A DNA stretch of 64,000 nt from Halolamina sp. CBA1230 (GCF_002025255.2 NZ_CP054587.1:744001-808000), one strand, 5' to 3'; counted from the first letter of the stretch, positions 24,970 through 34,274 are shown. Numbers and translations: made by a program. The notes: generated by a model not told the origin, from the letters alone.

Positions 24970-26079
24970 ATGGAGTCGGTCGCCGCGTTCACGGACACCT
25001 ACCTGCCGACGGTCAACGGTGTCACCTACACCGTCCAGAGCTGGCGGGACCGCTGGCAGGCCCGTGGCGGCCGGATGGAAGTGGTCTACCCCGACGCGCC
25101 GGAGTACGAGCCCGAGCCGGACGAACACCCCGTTCGATCGCTGCCGCTCCCGATCTACGCGGGCTACCGGCTCGGCGCCCCGCGCGTTCCCGACACCGTC
25201 ACCGACGTGGACGTCGTCCACGCGCACACGCCGTTCGCGATCGGGCTCGCCGGGCTTCGACTCGCACAGAAACGGGAGCTCCCGCTGGTCGCGTCGTTCC
25301 ACACGCCCACCTCGGAGTACGCGGCGTATCTCTCCTCGTGGGGGCCGGTCAAGAAGCCGACAGCCGCACTCAGTCGGCGCTACGAGTCGTGGTTCCTGAA
25401 CAAGGCCGACGCGGTGGTCGTCCCCTCCGAGTCCACCGGCGAGTACGTCGCGACCGAACTCGGCGTCGACAGCCCGGAGGTCGTCCCGAACGGCGTCGAC
25501 ACCGAACGCTTCCGCCCGGTCGATCCGACAGCGTTCCGCGAGCGCCACGACCTCCCCACCGACCGGACGCTCGTCGGGTACACGGGTCGACACGGCCACG
25601 AGAAGTCGCTGCCCGCGATCATCGCCGCCTGCGACCGCCTCGATCGGGAGGTGACGGTCGTGTTCGGCGGCGACGGCCCGGCGCGGGCGGAACTGGAGGA
25701 GGCGGCCCGGAAACTGAACGTCGACGCGCGCTTCCTCGGCTTCCTCGATCGGGAGGAGCTTCCCGCGTTCTACGCCGGCCTCGACGCGTTCCTGTTCCCG
25801 AGCCCGGTCGAGACGCAGGGGCTGGTCGCGCTGGAGGCGTTCGCCTGTGGCACGCCGGTCGTCGGCGTCGACAGCGGCGCACTCTCGGACACCGTCGACG
25901 AAGGGGTGACGGGGTACCATTTCGAGCCCGACGACGTCGACGGGTTCGCCGACGCGATCGCACGCACGCTCGACGAGCGCGAGCGACTCCGGGAGAACTG
26001 TCTGGACCGTCGGGCGTCGATCAGCGTCGAGCACGCGGTGGATCGGCTGACGGAGATCTACGCCGCGGTTCGGGAGTGA
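24970..26079 (+). CDS. GT4-family glycosyltransferase
   Basis: 369 residues. The donor-site loop TDTYLPTVNGVTYTV at residues 8-22 is typical of GDP-mannose/UDP-sugar lipid glycosyltransferases of the PimB/MgtA type. VPNGVDTERFRPVD lies at the domain joint near 176, and PVETQGLVALEAFACGTPVVG near 278 supplies the E-x7-E motif. With its upstream neighbour (25 bp apart) it likely acts on a membrane lipid or cell-surface glycan at the cytoplasmic face. Confidence 0.9.
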   Translation: MESVAAFTDTYLPTVNGVTYTVQSWRDRWQARGGRMEVVYPDAPEYEPEPDEHPVRSLPLPIYAGYRLGAPRVPDTVTDVDVVHAHTPFAIGLAGLRLAQKRELPLVASFHTPTSEYAAYLSSWGPVKKPTAALSRRYESWFLNKADAVVVPSESTGEYVATELGVDSPEVVPNGVDTERFRPVDPTAFRERHDLPTDRTLVGYTGRHGHEKSLPAIIAACDRLDREVTVVFGGDGPARAELEEAARKLNVDARFLGFLDREELPAFYAGLDAFLFPSPVETQGLVALEAFACGTPVVGVDSGALSDTVDEGVTGYHFEPDDVDGFADAIARTLDERERLRENCLDRRASISVEHAVDRLTEIYAAVRE

Positions 26080-26095
26080 GCGGGCGAATCACGTC

Positions 26096-26104
26096 GCTTA
26101 AATT
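26096..26104 (+). promoter_or_regulatory. TATA-like box before the DUF1918-like gene
   Basis: GCTTAAATT is centred about 27 bp before the ATG at 26127, the expected spacing for a leaderless haloarchaeal transcript. Confidence 0.5.
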
Positions 26105-26126
26105 CGCGCCGGCGGAACGGTTCCCC

Positions 26127-26333
26127 ATGAGCTTCGAGAAAGGCGATACGGTCGTCCTTCACGACGAGCACAGCGAGTTCGACGGCGAGGAAGGCGAGGT
26201 CACGCAGGTGATGGAGACGATGTTCGGCGACCCCAACTACACGATCGTCTTCGAGGAGGGTCAGGAGGCCGGCATCCCCGAGGGCCAGCTGGATCTGGTC
26301 GCGGAAGCCGACGACGAAGAGCCTGAAGAGTAG
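26127..26333 (+). CDS. Small acidic SH3/KOW-like protein (DUF1918-like)
   Basis: 68 residues. It begins FEKGDTVVLHD and alternates beta strands with glycine turns, including EGEVTQVMETMFG and NYTIVFEEGQEAGIPEGQLDLV, the layout of DUF1918 and related small SH3-like beta barrels. The tail is nearly all acidic. The function is unknown. A TATA-like box 27 bp upstream suggests its own promoter despite the 47-bp distance from the glycosyltransferase gene. Confidence 0.7.
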   Translation: MSFEKGDTVVLHDEHSEFDGEEGEVTQVMETMFGDPNYTIVFEEGQEAGIPEGQLDLVAEADDEEPEE

Positions 26334-26389
26334 ATCGACCCCTTCCCCGTCGAGGAAGCCTTTTGCGCGCCGCACTCATACGGGTGAGC

Positions 26390-26833
26390 ATGCCGAGCGT
26401 CCCGTTTCACTACGTCGACCTGCGGACCTTCTGCTACGCGACCGAGGACGAGAAACGCGTCGAGGAGGCGCTCCGGCAGTTCCTGCCCGAGGAGTACGAG
26501 ATCGAGCGCGCGGTCAACCGCGGCCACCACGGCGACCGGATCGTGGTGTTCTCCGCCCGCGTCGACAACGCCGACGACGTGCGACACGTGCTCCGCCAGC
26601 TGAGCGAACTGTCGGACATCGACGACGTGATCGGCGAACTCGACGATCGCGTCGACGAGAACTGCGCCTTCTTCCTCCGGCTGAACAAGCAGGACGCGTT
26701 CAAAGGCGATGTCGAGCGCGGCCCGGGGATCACCCTGCGGGCGAAGGTGGAAGCCTACCCCGCGAAACAGCCCGCGGCCGTCGAGAACGCCCGCGAGGCG
26801 TTGGAGCAGGCACGCGAAGAAACGGAGCCCTAG
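26390..26833 (+). CDS. RNA-binding protein of the archaeal COG1325 type
   Basis: 147 residues. The sequence VPFHYVDLRTFCYATEDEKRVEEAL opens an alpha/beta domain found in archaeal exosome-associated or RNA-binding proteins (COG1325). Conserved later parts are ENCAFFLRLNKQDAF and ITLRAKVEAYPAK. It probably binds structured RNA. A CCTTTTGCG element lies about 30 bp before the chosen ATG. An earlier in-frame codon would add nine residues without family support. Confidence 0.75.
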   Translation: MPSVPFHYVDLRTFCYATEDEKRVEEALRQFLPEEYEIERAVNRGHHGDRIVVFSARVDNADDVRHVLRQLSELSDIDDVIGELDDRVDENCAFFLRLNKQDAFKGDVERGPGITLRAKVEAYPAKQPAAVENAREALEQAREETEP

Positions 26834-26908
26834 CTCTCGACACCAGCCACGGGATCGAGCACCGGGACCGCCGGACGGGGGCGGCGAGCGATCACTCGCC
26901 GAAGTTAG

Positions 26909-27466
26909 TCACTTCCACTTGATCGAGCAGCCACGCGAGGGCTGCTCCTCGATATCGACCGCCTCACCCGAAAGCACCGCGTCGATCGCCTGCCGGATGT
27001 AGAACTCCGAGGGTTCCTCGTCGGGGTTGGGCGCGTCGTCGAGGCGGCCGTGATACGCCAGGGTCCAGGAGTCTCCCTCGCGTCGGAACAGGAACGGGTC
27101 GGGCGTGCAGACCGCGCCGTAGGCCGCCGCGACCTCCTGACTCTCGTCCCGGAGGTAGGCGTCGTAAGCGATCTCCCCGGACTCGACGTACTCCTGCATC
27201 GTCTCGAAGCTGTCCTCGGGGTACTCCTCGTCGTCGTTGGGGTTGATACCGACGACCGCGGCATCGTCGTACTCCGCGGCGAGCTCGTTCAGCAGGTCGA
27301 ACTTCGCTTGCGCGTACGGACAGTGGTTGCAGGTGAACACGATCAGCAGCGCGTCGCTGTCGCTGAAGGTGTCCAGCGTGTACGTCTCGCCGTCGGTTCC
27401 TTGCAGCGAGAACGCGGGCGCCTCGTCGCCGTGTTCGAGTTCGGAGTCGGACTCTTTTGCGACCAT
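26909..27466 (-). CDS. Thioredoxin-like redoxin of the AhpC/TSA type
   Basis: 185 residues. The fold starts GDEAPAFSLQGTDGETYTLD and the active site is FTCNHCPYAQ, with C46 and C49, the CxxC variant seen in single-domain redoxins rather than true peroxiredoxins. A cis-Pro segment follows as GAVCTPDPFLF. It would act as a cytoplasmic thiol-disulphide reductase or peroxidase. A Cys close to the C-terminus (RGCSIKWK) is a feature of this subfamily. Confidence 0.87.
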   Translation of the reverse strand: MVAKESDSELEHGDEAPAFSLQGTDGETYTLDTFSDSDALLIVFTCNHCPYAQAKFDLLNELAAEYDDAAVVGINPNDDEEYPEDSFETMQEYVESGEIAYDAYLRDESQEVAAAYGAVCTPDPFLFRREGDSWTLAYHGRLDDAPNPDEEPSEFYIRQAIDAVLSGEAVDIEEQPSRGCSIKWK

Positions 27467-27520
27467 GTGGGCCAGTTCGGCCGCCGATCGGAAGGTGGTT
27501 TCGTCCGCGGTCGCGTCGGC

Positions 27521-28687
27521 TCAGGCCACGTTCCGTTCGTGGAGCAGGTCGTCCCCTTCGAAGCGGTCGCTCGCGAGATCCGAGACGTCGACCGTCGACG
27601 CCTCGCCGTCGAGGACGAGTTCCGCGACCACCCGCCCGGTCGCGGGCGCGTGCTGGAACCCGTGGCCCGAGAAGCCGACCGCCTGCACGAACCCCGGGAC
27701 CGACTCCTCGACGATCGGGTGATGGTCGGGCGTGACCGCGTACAGCCCGGCCCAGCCACGCCTGAGTCGCGTCCCGTCGCCGAAGTACTCGCAGTACACC
27801 GCGGCGCGTTCGACCGTTTCGACCGCCCAATCCACGTCGTACGACTCGGCGTAGGCGTCCGGGTCGGCCGTCTCGGGCTCGGCGTCGAAGTAGCCGCCGA
27901 CGACCGCCGCGCCGTCGCGCTCCGGGCGGAAATGCGAACTCGTCTCCAGATCGATCGTGAGCGGGTCGTCCTCCGGCACCGGCCGCTCGGGATCGACGAC
28001 GAGCGCCTGTCGTCGCTGTGGCTCGACGGGGATGTCGACGCCCGCCATCGCCGCGAGTTCGGCAGCCCACGGGCCCGTGGCGTTCACCACGGCGTCGGCC
28101 TCAATGTGGCCGTCGCTCGGCGCGCCGTCGCCCGCCACGTCGACGCCGACGACCCGGCCGTCGTCGAGTCGGACGCCGGTGACTGCCGTTTTCGTCCGCA
28201 CGTCGACCCCCTGTTCGCGGACGGCGTCGGCGTACCCCTGGAGGGCGAGGTAGGGGTCCGCGAACCCGTCCCGGGGGTTGTACGTCGCCGCCGTAACCAC
28301 GTCGGGATCGATGCCCGCACAGTACTCCGGCACCTGCTCGGGTGTCAGCAGCTCCGTCTCCGCACCCCGTTCGTGTTGGAGATCGACCTGCCGCTCCAGC
28401 CCCCGCGCGGTTTCCTCGGTCCGTGCGAGCATCAGGTAGCCCGTCTGCCGGAACGCGATGTCGACGCCGAAGCGCTCCTCGAACGACTCCCACGTCGACC
28501 GGCTGGCGAGCGAGAGGTCGACGTTGACCGCCGTCGAGAACTGACAGCGGATCCCGCCGAGCGCCCGTGCGGTGCTCCCCTCCCCGAGACTCTGCCGTTC
28601 ACAGAGTACCACGTCCGCGCCGCGGTCGGCCAGCGCGAACGCGCTCGACAGTCCGACGATCCCCCCACCAACGACAACGACTCGCAT
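27521..28687 (-). CDS. FAD-dependent amino-acid oxidase/dehydrogenase (DAO family)
   Basis: 388 residues. VVVVGGGIVGLSSAFALADRG (FAD Rossmann) opens the protein, GGIRCQFST follows near residue 47, and the C-terminal YAVTPDHHPIV and GFSGHGFQHAPATGR are typical of sarcosine/glycine oxidase-like members. It oxidises a secondary or primary amine of an amino acid; the substrate is not determinable. It is divergent from an ornithine-cyclodeaminase-like gene (217-bp gap), which suggests a shared amino-acid pathway. The start is the ATG at the first strand. Confidence 0.87.
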   Translation of the reverse strand: MRVVVVGGGIVGLSSAFALADRGADVVLCERQSLGEGSTARALGGIRCQFSTAVNVDLSLASRSTWESFEERFGVDIAFRQTGYLMLARTEETARGLERQVDLQHERGAETELLTPEQVPEYCAGIDPDVVTAATYNPRDGFADPYLALQGYADAVREQGVDVRTKTAVTGVRLDDGRVVGVDVAGDGAPSDGHIEADAVVNATGPWAAELAAMAGVDIPVEPQRRQALVVDPERPVPEDDPLTIDLETSSHFRPERDGAAVVGGYFDAEPETADPDAYAESYDVDWAVETVERAAVYCEYFGDGTRLRRGWAGLYAVTPDHHPIVEESVPGFVQAVGFSGHGFQHAPATGRVVAELVLDGEASTVDVSDLASDRFEGDDLLHERNVA

Positions 28688-28904
28688 AGAGCCCCTCGGC
28701 GTGGCGTGGGCAAAACCGTTGTGCCGACCTCGGGTATCCGTCACGGCGTCGGCACGAGTGGCGAACAGGCGACGCGTGGCTGCCGCGTGAGGGGCGCATC
28801 GCGCTCCCGCCTCGACTCCCCCACGGTTTCTCGGCGGTTCTGGTCGCGTCATCCCCCTTCAACGTTCGGCCAAGAGCTATCATCGCGGGAGCGAACGTAG
28901 GGGT

Positions 28905-29873
28905 ATGCGCGTCCTCTCCGACGACGACGTGGCGGCACTGCTCGACCTCGACGACCTGCTGCCGGCGATCGAGCGGGCGTTTCTGAAACAGGGTCGCGAT
29001 GAGGTCGAACGCCCAGATCGGCCGCATTTCCCGGTCGGGACGGGGATCGAGGGCGACGAGCCGCTGGGAACCGGGCTCACGATGCCGGCGTACATCCACG
29101 GCGACTCGCAGTACGCGACGAAGCTGGCGAGCGTCCACGAAGGGAACGCCGATCGGGATCTACCGACCGTGCAGGCACAGATCGCCGTCACCGACGCCCG
29201 GACGGGGGAGCCGGCGGGGCTGCTGGCGGGAACGCGGATCACGAACGCCCGGACCGGCTGTATCGGCGGGCTGGCGGCCGACTGGCTCGCGACCGGCGAC
29301 GGACCCGTGCGGCTGGGGATCGTCGGCGCTGGCACGCAGGCGCGCTGGCAGACCCGCGCCATCGCGGCCGCGCGCGGCGTCGAGTCCGTGCGGGTCTACT
29401 CGCCCAGCGACTCGCGGGAGGCGTGTGCGGCCGACCTCCGTGCCGAGGGGCTCGACGCCGAGGCGGTCGACTCGGCGCGCGCCGCGGTCGGTGACGCCGA
29501 CGTGGTCGTGACGGCGACGACCGCGACCGAGCCGGTGTTCCCCGGCGACGCGCTCACGGCCGGGACGCTCGTCGTGGCCGTCGGCGCCTACACCGCCGAG
29601 ATGCGCGAACTCGACGCGGCGGCGGTTTCGCGAGCAGCACGGCTGTTCGCGGACGTTCCCGAGGAGGTGGCCGAGACCGGTGATTTCCCGGATCACGACG
29701 AAGATGCGTTCACGCCGCTCTCGGCCGTGTTCGAGGGAGAAGCTGGGCGGGAGTCCGACGAGGAGATACTGGTCGTCGCCTCGGTCGGGTCGGCGGTGCT
29801 CGACGCCGCGGCGGCGACGGCGCTGTTCGAGCAGGCGACGGCGGGGAGCGTCGGCACCGAGGTCGAACTCTGA
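28905..29873 (+). CDS. Ornithine cyclodeaminase / mu-crystallin family protein
   Basis: 322 residues. Conserved parts: LDLDDLLPAIERAF, ATKLASVHEGNADRDLPTVQAQIAVTDARTGEPAGLL, RTGCIGGLAADWLA, and the NAD-binding GIVGAGTQARWQTRAI near 145. Archaeal members include alanine dehydrogenase, and others act as cyclic ketimine reductases. The pairing with a divergent amine oxidase makes an imine- or keto-acid-reducing role plausible, but this is inference. An A/T-rich GCTATCATC lies about 30 bp upstream. Confidence 0.85.
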   Translation: MRVLSDDDVAALLDLDDLLPAIERAFLKQGRDEVERPDRPHFPVGTGIEGDEPLGTGLTMPAYIHGDSQYATKLASVHEGNADRDLPTVQAQIAVTDARTGEPAGLLAGTRITNARTGCIGGLAADWLATGDGPVRLGIVGAGTQARWQTRAIAAARGVESVRVYSPSDSREACAADLRAEGLDAEAVDSARAAVGDADVVVTATTATEPVFPGDALTAGTLVVAVGAYTAEMRELDAAAVSRAARLFADVPEEVAETGDFPDHDEDAFTPLSAVFEGEAGRESDEEILVVASVGSAVLDAAAATALFEQATAGSVGTEVEL

Positions 29874-30530
29874 CTACTCCTGAACGCCGCCGAAGGGGTC
29901 CTCCTCGTCTGCGTCGTCGGCGAACGGTTCGCTCCCATCGACGTCCTCGAACGGGTCCTCGACCTCCTCGAACGTCCGAAACAGTGACTCGAACTCCTCG
30001 TTCTCGTCCATCTCGTCGATGGTGGTGTCCAACTCCGCCCGGAGCCGCTCCAGCCGGTCGGCGAGCTCCTGGTACTCCTCGTTGTCGGCGAGCTCGGCGT
30101 CGGTCTTCTCGGCTTCGAGCAGTGCCTTCTTCGAGGAGAGCGAGAACAGCTCCTGTACTCTCGCGTCGTACGTGCTCCGGCGTTCCAGGTCGCCGACGGT
30201 CCCCAGCAGCTCCTCGCGGGCGACCGGCTTGACGAGGTAGTCGTCGAACCCCATCCCGAGCACGTCGAAGTCGGGCTCGACGGCGGTCACCATCGCGACC
30301 TGGCAGTCGATCCCGCGCTCCTGGATCGCGTCGAGCACCTCGTCGCCGGACAGCCCCGGCATCCGTCGGTCGAGCAGCACGACGTCGACCTCGCTGTCGA
30401 GGTTCTCGAGCGCCTCACGGCCGCCGTAGGCAGTGCGGACACGGTAGTCGTCGCCGAGCCACGCGGCGTAGAGATCTGCCAGGTCTGCCTCGTCCTCGAC
30501 CACGAGTACGAGAGGGCGAACGTCACTCAT
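29874..30530 (-). CDS. HalX-type response regulator
   Basis: 218 residues. The receiver domain (1 to about 115) has the acidic pocket E12-D13, the phosphoacceptor D54 in VVLLDRRMPG and K101 in YLVKPV. The following helical segment (about 118-180, RRSTYDARVQELFSLSSKKALLEAE) is the HalX domain found almost only in haloarchaea. The tail is acidic. There is no DNA-binding domain. It abuts the convergent preceding gene (stop codons adjacent). A TATA-like TTTTGATATAG on this strand lies at about 30572-30582. Confidence 0.92.
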   Translation of the reverse strand: MSDVRPLVLVVEDEADLADLYAAWLGDDYRVRTAYGGREALENLDSEVDVVLLDRRMPGLSGDEVLDAIQERGIDCQVAMVTAVEPDFDVLGMGFDDYLVKPVAREELLGTVGDLERRSTYDARVQELFSLSSKKALLEAEKTDAELADNEEYQELADRLERLRAELDTTIDEMDENEEFESLFRTFEEVEDPFEDVDGSEPFADDADEEDPFGGVQE

Positions 30531-30623
30531 CTGATGGGAAGCGATAGGCTCTGGCGAATGACGGGCGGCCGACTATATCAAAATACCCCTTCCGCTGTCC
30601 GTCGTGCTGCCGCCCGAACGAAC

Positions 30624-32114
30624 TCACTCGTTGGGGCTGTAGTTGGGCGCCTCGTCCGTGATCATCACGTCGTGGGGGTGGCCCTCGGTCTGGCCGGCCG
30701 AGGAGACACGGACGAACTCCGCGCGCTCCTTGAACCCGGGGATCGTCTCGGCGCCGACATAGCCCATCCCGGACTGCATCCCGCCGACGAGCTGGTGGAG
30801 TTCGGAGGCCAGTGTCCCCGTGTAGGGGGTCGCCGCCTCGACGCCCTCGGGGACGTACTCCTCGCCTTCCTCCTCCTCCTTGAGGTAGCGCTCGCCGCCG
30901 CCGGACTGCATCGCGCCGACGCTGCCCATCCCGCGGTACTGCTTGTACTTCTTCCCGTTCATCGTGATCACGCGGCCGGGCGCCTCCTCCGTCCCGGCGA
31001 AGTAGGAGCCGAGCATTACCGCGTCCGCGCCGGCGGCGATCGCCTTGATCGCGTCGCCGGAGTAACGGATCCCGCCGTCAGCGATCACGGGCACGTCGTG
31101 CTGGCTGGCCACGTCGGCCACCTCGGCGACGGCGGTGATCTGGGGCATCCCCGCACCGGAGACGACGCGGGTGGTACAGATGCTGCCCGGGCCGATCCCG
31201 ACCTTGATCCCGTCGGCGAAGTCGACGCAGGCCTCCGCGGCCTCGCGCGTGCCGACGTTGCCGACGACCACGTCGGCGTCGACGGTCTCGGTGATCGCCT
31301 CCGCCGAGTCGAGCACGTTGAGGTTGTGGGCGTGGGCGCAGTCGATGAACAGCACGTCGGCGCCGGCCTCGTCGGCGGCGACCGCGCGCTCCTCCTCGAA
31401 CGGGCCGACCGCGGCGCCGACGCGCAGGCGACCGTCCGCGTCGCGGGCCGCGTTCTCGTTCTCGCGGCGCGCGAGGATCCCCTGCATCGTCACGAGGCCG
31501 ACCAGGCGGTCCTCGTCGTCGACGATGGGGACGCGCTCGATCTTGTGGTCGTACATGAGTTCGAGCGCGTCGCGGGCGCTCACATCCTCGCCGGCGGTGA
31601 TGACCTCGTCGGTCATCGCCTCCCGCACCGTGTCGCTCTCGCCGACTTCGAGGTAGGGACGGATGTCGGTGCCGGAGATGATCCCCAGCACGGTGTCGTT
31701 CTCGTCGACGACCGGGGCGCCCGAGACCCCCTCCTGCTCCATCATCTCGTCGACGTCGTCGACGGTCTGATCGGGGGACGCCGTGACGACGTTCTCCCGC
31801 CGGATCACGAGCTCGTCGGCGCGCTTGACGCGAGTGATCTGGGCCTCCATCTCCGGGGTGTCCATGTTGCGGTGGAGCACGCCCAGCCCCCCCTCGCGGG
31901 CCATCCCGACGGCCATCTCGGCCTCGGTGACGGTGTCCATCGCCGCCGAGAGGACGGGGATCTGGAGCTCGACGGAGCTCGACACCCTGGTCGAGACGTC
32001 CGCGGCGTCGGGCTCGACGCGGCTCTCCATCGGGCGCAGGAGCACGTCGTCGAACGTCAGCGCTTCCGGCACTCGTAGCTTCTCCGAGAAAGGTTCCGAA
32101 CCGTTACTCGCCAT
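30624..32114 (-). CDS. guaB: IMP dehydrogenase
   Basis: 496 residues. It converts IMP to XMP with NAD+, the committed step to GMP. The catalytic Cys is C313 in [17 protein letters not shown], within the barrel. Two CBS domains are inserted at about 105-215 ([34 protein letters not shown]) and would bind adenine or guanine nucleotides for control. The flap region carries [15 protein letters not shown]. Its promoter region contains a perfect 13-bp inverted repeat (see separate entry). Confidence 0.97.
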   Translation of the reverse strand: MASNGSEPFSEKLRVPEALTFDDVLLRPMESRVEPDAADVSTRVSSSVELQIPVLSAAMDTVTEAEMAVGMAREGGLGVLHRNMDTPEMEAQITRVKRADELVIRRENVVTASPDQTVDDVDEMMEQEGVSGAPVVDENDTVLGIISGTDIRPYLEVGESDTVREAMTDEVITAGEDVSARDALELMYDHKIERVPIVDDEDRLVGLVTMQGILARRENENAARDADGRLRVGAAVGPFEEERAVAADEAGADVLFIDCAHAHNLNVLDSAEAITETVDADVVVGNVGTREAAEACVDFADGIKVGIGPGSICTTRVVSGAGMPQITAVAEVADVASQHDVPVIADGGIRYSGDAIKAIAAGADAVMLGSYFAGTEEAPGRVITMNGKKYKQYRGMGSVGAMQSGGGERYLKEEEEGEEYVPEGVEAATPYTGTLASELHQLVGGMQSGMGYVGAETIPGFKERAEFVRVSSAGQTEGHPHDVMITDEAPNYSPNE

Positions 32115-32121
32115 GTTGTCG

Positions 32122-32181
32122 GTGGTGACCCTCGACGCAAAAACGTTCCGTATCTCGAAACCGTGTGGCGAGGGTCACCAC
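32122..32181 (-). promoter_or_regulatory. guaB promoter flanked by a perfect 13-bp inverted repeat
   Basis: GTGGTGACCCTCG (32122-32134) and its exact reverse complement (32169-32181) enclose a 34-bp spacer. The spacer contains the minus-strand box CGTTTTTGCG, whose T-run centre is about 26 bp before the guaB ATG at 32114. The arms therefore lie on both sides of the TATA-like element, the arrangement expected for a repressor or a looping regulator of guanine nucleotide synthesis. Confidence 0.6.
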
Positions 32182-32304
32182 GCGACCGCACCCGTCTCTA
32201 TCGACATATCTTCAGTTTCAGTCGCGATTCACCGAGAGTTCTTCGACGATTACCCAGTTTCACCGATGATCCGGGTGTGTTCGTGGGTCCCACTCTCACA
32301 CAAC

Positions 32305-32312
32305 GTTTATCG
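32305..32312 (+). promoter_or_regulatory. TATA-like box for the rightward unit at 32336
   Basis: GTTTATCG is centred about 27 bp before the ATG at 32336, which fits a leaderless start there rather than at the next gene's GTG at 32521. Confidence 0.5.
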
Positions 32313-32335
32313 GCCTCTCCGGAGAACCAGTAGGT

Positions 32336-32518
32336 ATGGACGTCGACTGTCTCGCCACGTCGCGCATCGCCGGCCAGCCGAACGCCAGTGCCGTCGACTC
32401 GCTCAAACTCACGTGGCGAACAGTGCGGCGGTTCCTCCCGAAGTTCACAGGATTCGTTTGCGGCTATCCGGAGTCGGGAGCACACCACCGTTTGGCCACG
32501 GGTGAGGCCGCCAGCTAG
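32336..32518 (+). CDS. Possible 60-residue leader ORF upstream of the DUF5794 gene
   Basis: A small frame whose ATG has a well-placed TATA-like box and whose stop lies 2 bp before the GTG of the next gene, so translation could be coupled. Codon third positions in the first two thirds are mostly G/C, as in neighbouring genes. The product, beginning MDVDCLATSRIAGQPNAS, contains two Cys and many basic residues, unlike typical acidic haloarchaeal proteins. No family is recognised. Alternatively the region is simply a 5' leader of the DUF5794 mRNA. Confidence 0.4.
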   Translation: MDVDCLATSRIAGQPNASAVDSLKLTWRTVRRFLPKFTGFVCGYPESGAHHRLATGEAAS

Positions 32519-32520
32519 TC

Positions 32521-33492
32521 GTGAGCGTCTCGGACCACCCGATCGCGTTACGCCTCGAACAGCAGGTCGGCGGTGCGACGCGCCTGCTCGCGACCGTGAT
32601 GGGGCTCCCGCTCGTCGACGGGATCTTCCCCGCGCTTGTCGTCGCCGGCGCGCTCACCACCGAGACCGGGGCTATCTCCCCCGGCGGCGTGCTCCAGACC
32701 GGGCTGTTGATCTTCGGTGGTTCGGCCACCGTCGCGGTTATTCTCGCGGAGATGGACGGCACGCCGACCGAGAAGGCGATCTCCGTCCTGCTGGTCGGTG
32801 CCGTGCTCGTCCCCCTCGCGGTGGTCGAGGCGGCGTTCGCCCAGACGCTGTACTCCCTGTTCGACCCCGACGTGTTCCAACGGTTCGCGGGGCTGGTGAT
32901 CCTCGCGATCGCCGCCAAAACCGCCAGCGCCGAGGTCGGCACGTACCTCCCGGGGCCCGGCGCGATCGTCGGGCTGGGGATGATCGCCAGCTTCCGCGGC
33001 GGCGCCGAGCTGACGATGAACTTCGAGCTCGCGACGCTGTTGCCCGCGGCCGCCGCCGCCGGCACGGGGGTCGCGTTCGCGCTCGGCGTCGCGCTCGGCG
33101 CGCCGACGCTCCAGGGCGCGGTCGACATCGACCGCTTCCGGTTCGGGAGCTCGGTCGCGCTGGGGATGCTCGCGGTCGACGTGCTCGGCCTGCTCGCGAC
33201 CGAACAGCCGGTCGCGCTGGGCGTGCTCGCGGTGACGGCGCTGCTGTCGTACGACCCCGACTCGAGCGGCGACATCACGGAGTCGACGCCCGACGAGCCG
33301 GCGTCGACGACGTACAGCCTCGACGCCGACAGCGAGGACCGTCCGGTCGACCTGACCTCGGAGCTGGCCGTCGACGGCGAGGGTGAGGAACGCGACGGCG
33401 CGGGTGCCGTGGGTGCGGCCGACGGCGGCACCGTCGAAGACGAGCCCGTCGAGGAGTCGCCCGACGAGCCGGAACGCCCGCCGTACCTCTAG
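32521..33492 (+). CDS. Haloarchaeal membrane protein of the DUF5794 type
   Basis: 323 residues from GTG. The N-terminal sequence HPIALRLEQQVGGATRLLATVMGLPLVDGIFPALV and about seven hydrophobic helices to residue 240 match what I recall as DUF5794, found only in haloarchaea. The last 80 residues are a hydrophilic, Asp/Glu/Pro-rich cytoplasmic tail. The function is unknown. The stop shares CTAG (33489-33492) with the convergent regulator gene. Confidence 0.75.
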   Translation: MSVSDHPIALRLEQQVGGATRLLATVMGLPLVDGIFPALVVAGALTTETGAISPGGVLQTGLLIFGGSATVAVILAEMDGTPTEKAISVLLVGAVLVPLAVVEAAFAQTLYSLFDPDVFQRFAGLVILAIAAKTASAEVGTYLPGPGAIVGLGMIASFRGGAELTMNFELATLLPAAAAAGTGVAFALGVALGAPTLQGAVDIDRFRFGSSVALGMLAVDVLGLLATEQPVALGVLAVTALLSYDPDSSGDITESTPDEPASTTYSLDADSEDRPVDLTSELAVDGEGEERDGAGAVGAADGGTVEDEPVEESPDEPERPPYL

Positions 33493-34199
33493 CGCCGCCG
33501 GAGCCACCAGACCGCGGCGACGCCGAGCAACACCGCCATGCCGCCCAGGAAGAACAGGAGTCCGGGCGGGAGCCCGAGTGCGTCCTCCGCGGTCCGCACC
33601 GTCGTCTCGGCTGCGGGCGTCGGCTCCGGCGTCGCCGTGGGTTCGGGCGTCGCCTGGGAGATCCCGATGTCGCTGGACTCGGTCTCCGTGGCAGCCTCGG
33701 TCGCCGTCGCGTCGGCGCCGGTCTGGTAGTCCTCGGCGCCGCCGGTGCGGCCGAACGGGAGCGGGAGCTCGCCGAAGTACGCCTGCACGAGCAGGCTCAC
33801 GATCCCGAGCGCCGCGACCGCGCCGATCAGCCGCGAGAGCGCGGCCTTCAGGCCAGTCGTGTCGTCCTCGGTGCCGGCGTAGACGATCAGCGGGGCGTCC
33901 GCGGGGCCGTACACCGTCATCTCGCGACCCTTCTCGGAGTACACCGTGTCGACCGGCTCGATCAGGCCGGCGTCATCGAGGTTACCGATGTGGTACTGGG
34001 CGTTCTGGAGCGAGAGGTCCATGCGGTCGGCGATCCCCGAGGGGGTCGCCGGCTCGTCGTGGAACTCGCGCAGCATCCCCCGAGCAGTGTCCGAGGAGAG
34101 CGCGGCAAGGGTCTCGCCCGCCTCGTCGCTGTCGACGCCGAGCACCCGCGGCTCCGGGTCGGGGTCGGCGTCCGGGGTGGAGGGCAGTATGTCGACCAT
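33489..34199 (-). CDS. Membrane-linked winged-helix regulator
   Basis: 236 residues. The winged-helix domain spans about 25-105 (SSDTARGMLREFHDEPATPSG, NAQYHIGNLDDAGLIEPV), an ArsR-like DNA-binding fold common in haloarchaea. A transmembrane helix follows at about 132-150, then an external Thr/Pro/Glu-rich linker of about 60 residues and a second transmembrane helix at about 212-232. DNA binding would thus take place at the membrane. The signal is unknown. Confidence 0.82.
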   Translation of the reverse strand: MVDILPSTPDADPDPEPRVLGVDSDEAGETLAALSSDTARGMLREFHDEPATPSGIADRMDLSLQNAQYHIGNLDDAGLIEPVDTVYSEKGREMTVYGPADAPLIVYAGTEDDTTGLKAALSRLIGAVAALGIVSLLVQAYFGELPLPFGRTGGAEDYQTGADATATEAATETESSDIGISQATPEPTATPEPTPAAETTVRTAEDALGLPPGLLFFLGGMAVLLGVAAVWWLRRR

Positions 34200-34274
34200 A
34201 CAGCCTCCGTTTTCGCGCCGGTCGTTGAAACTCTGTCCCCTCCCAGCCGTCCGGTCGCTGTCACGTTCGGTCGC

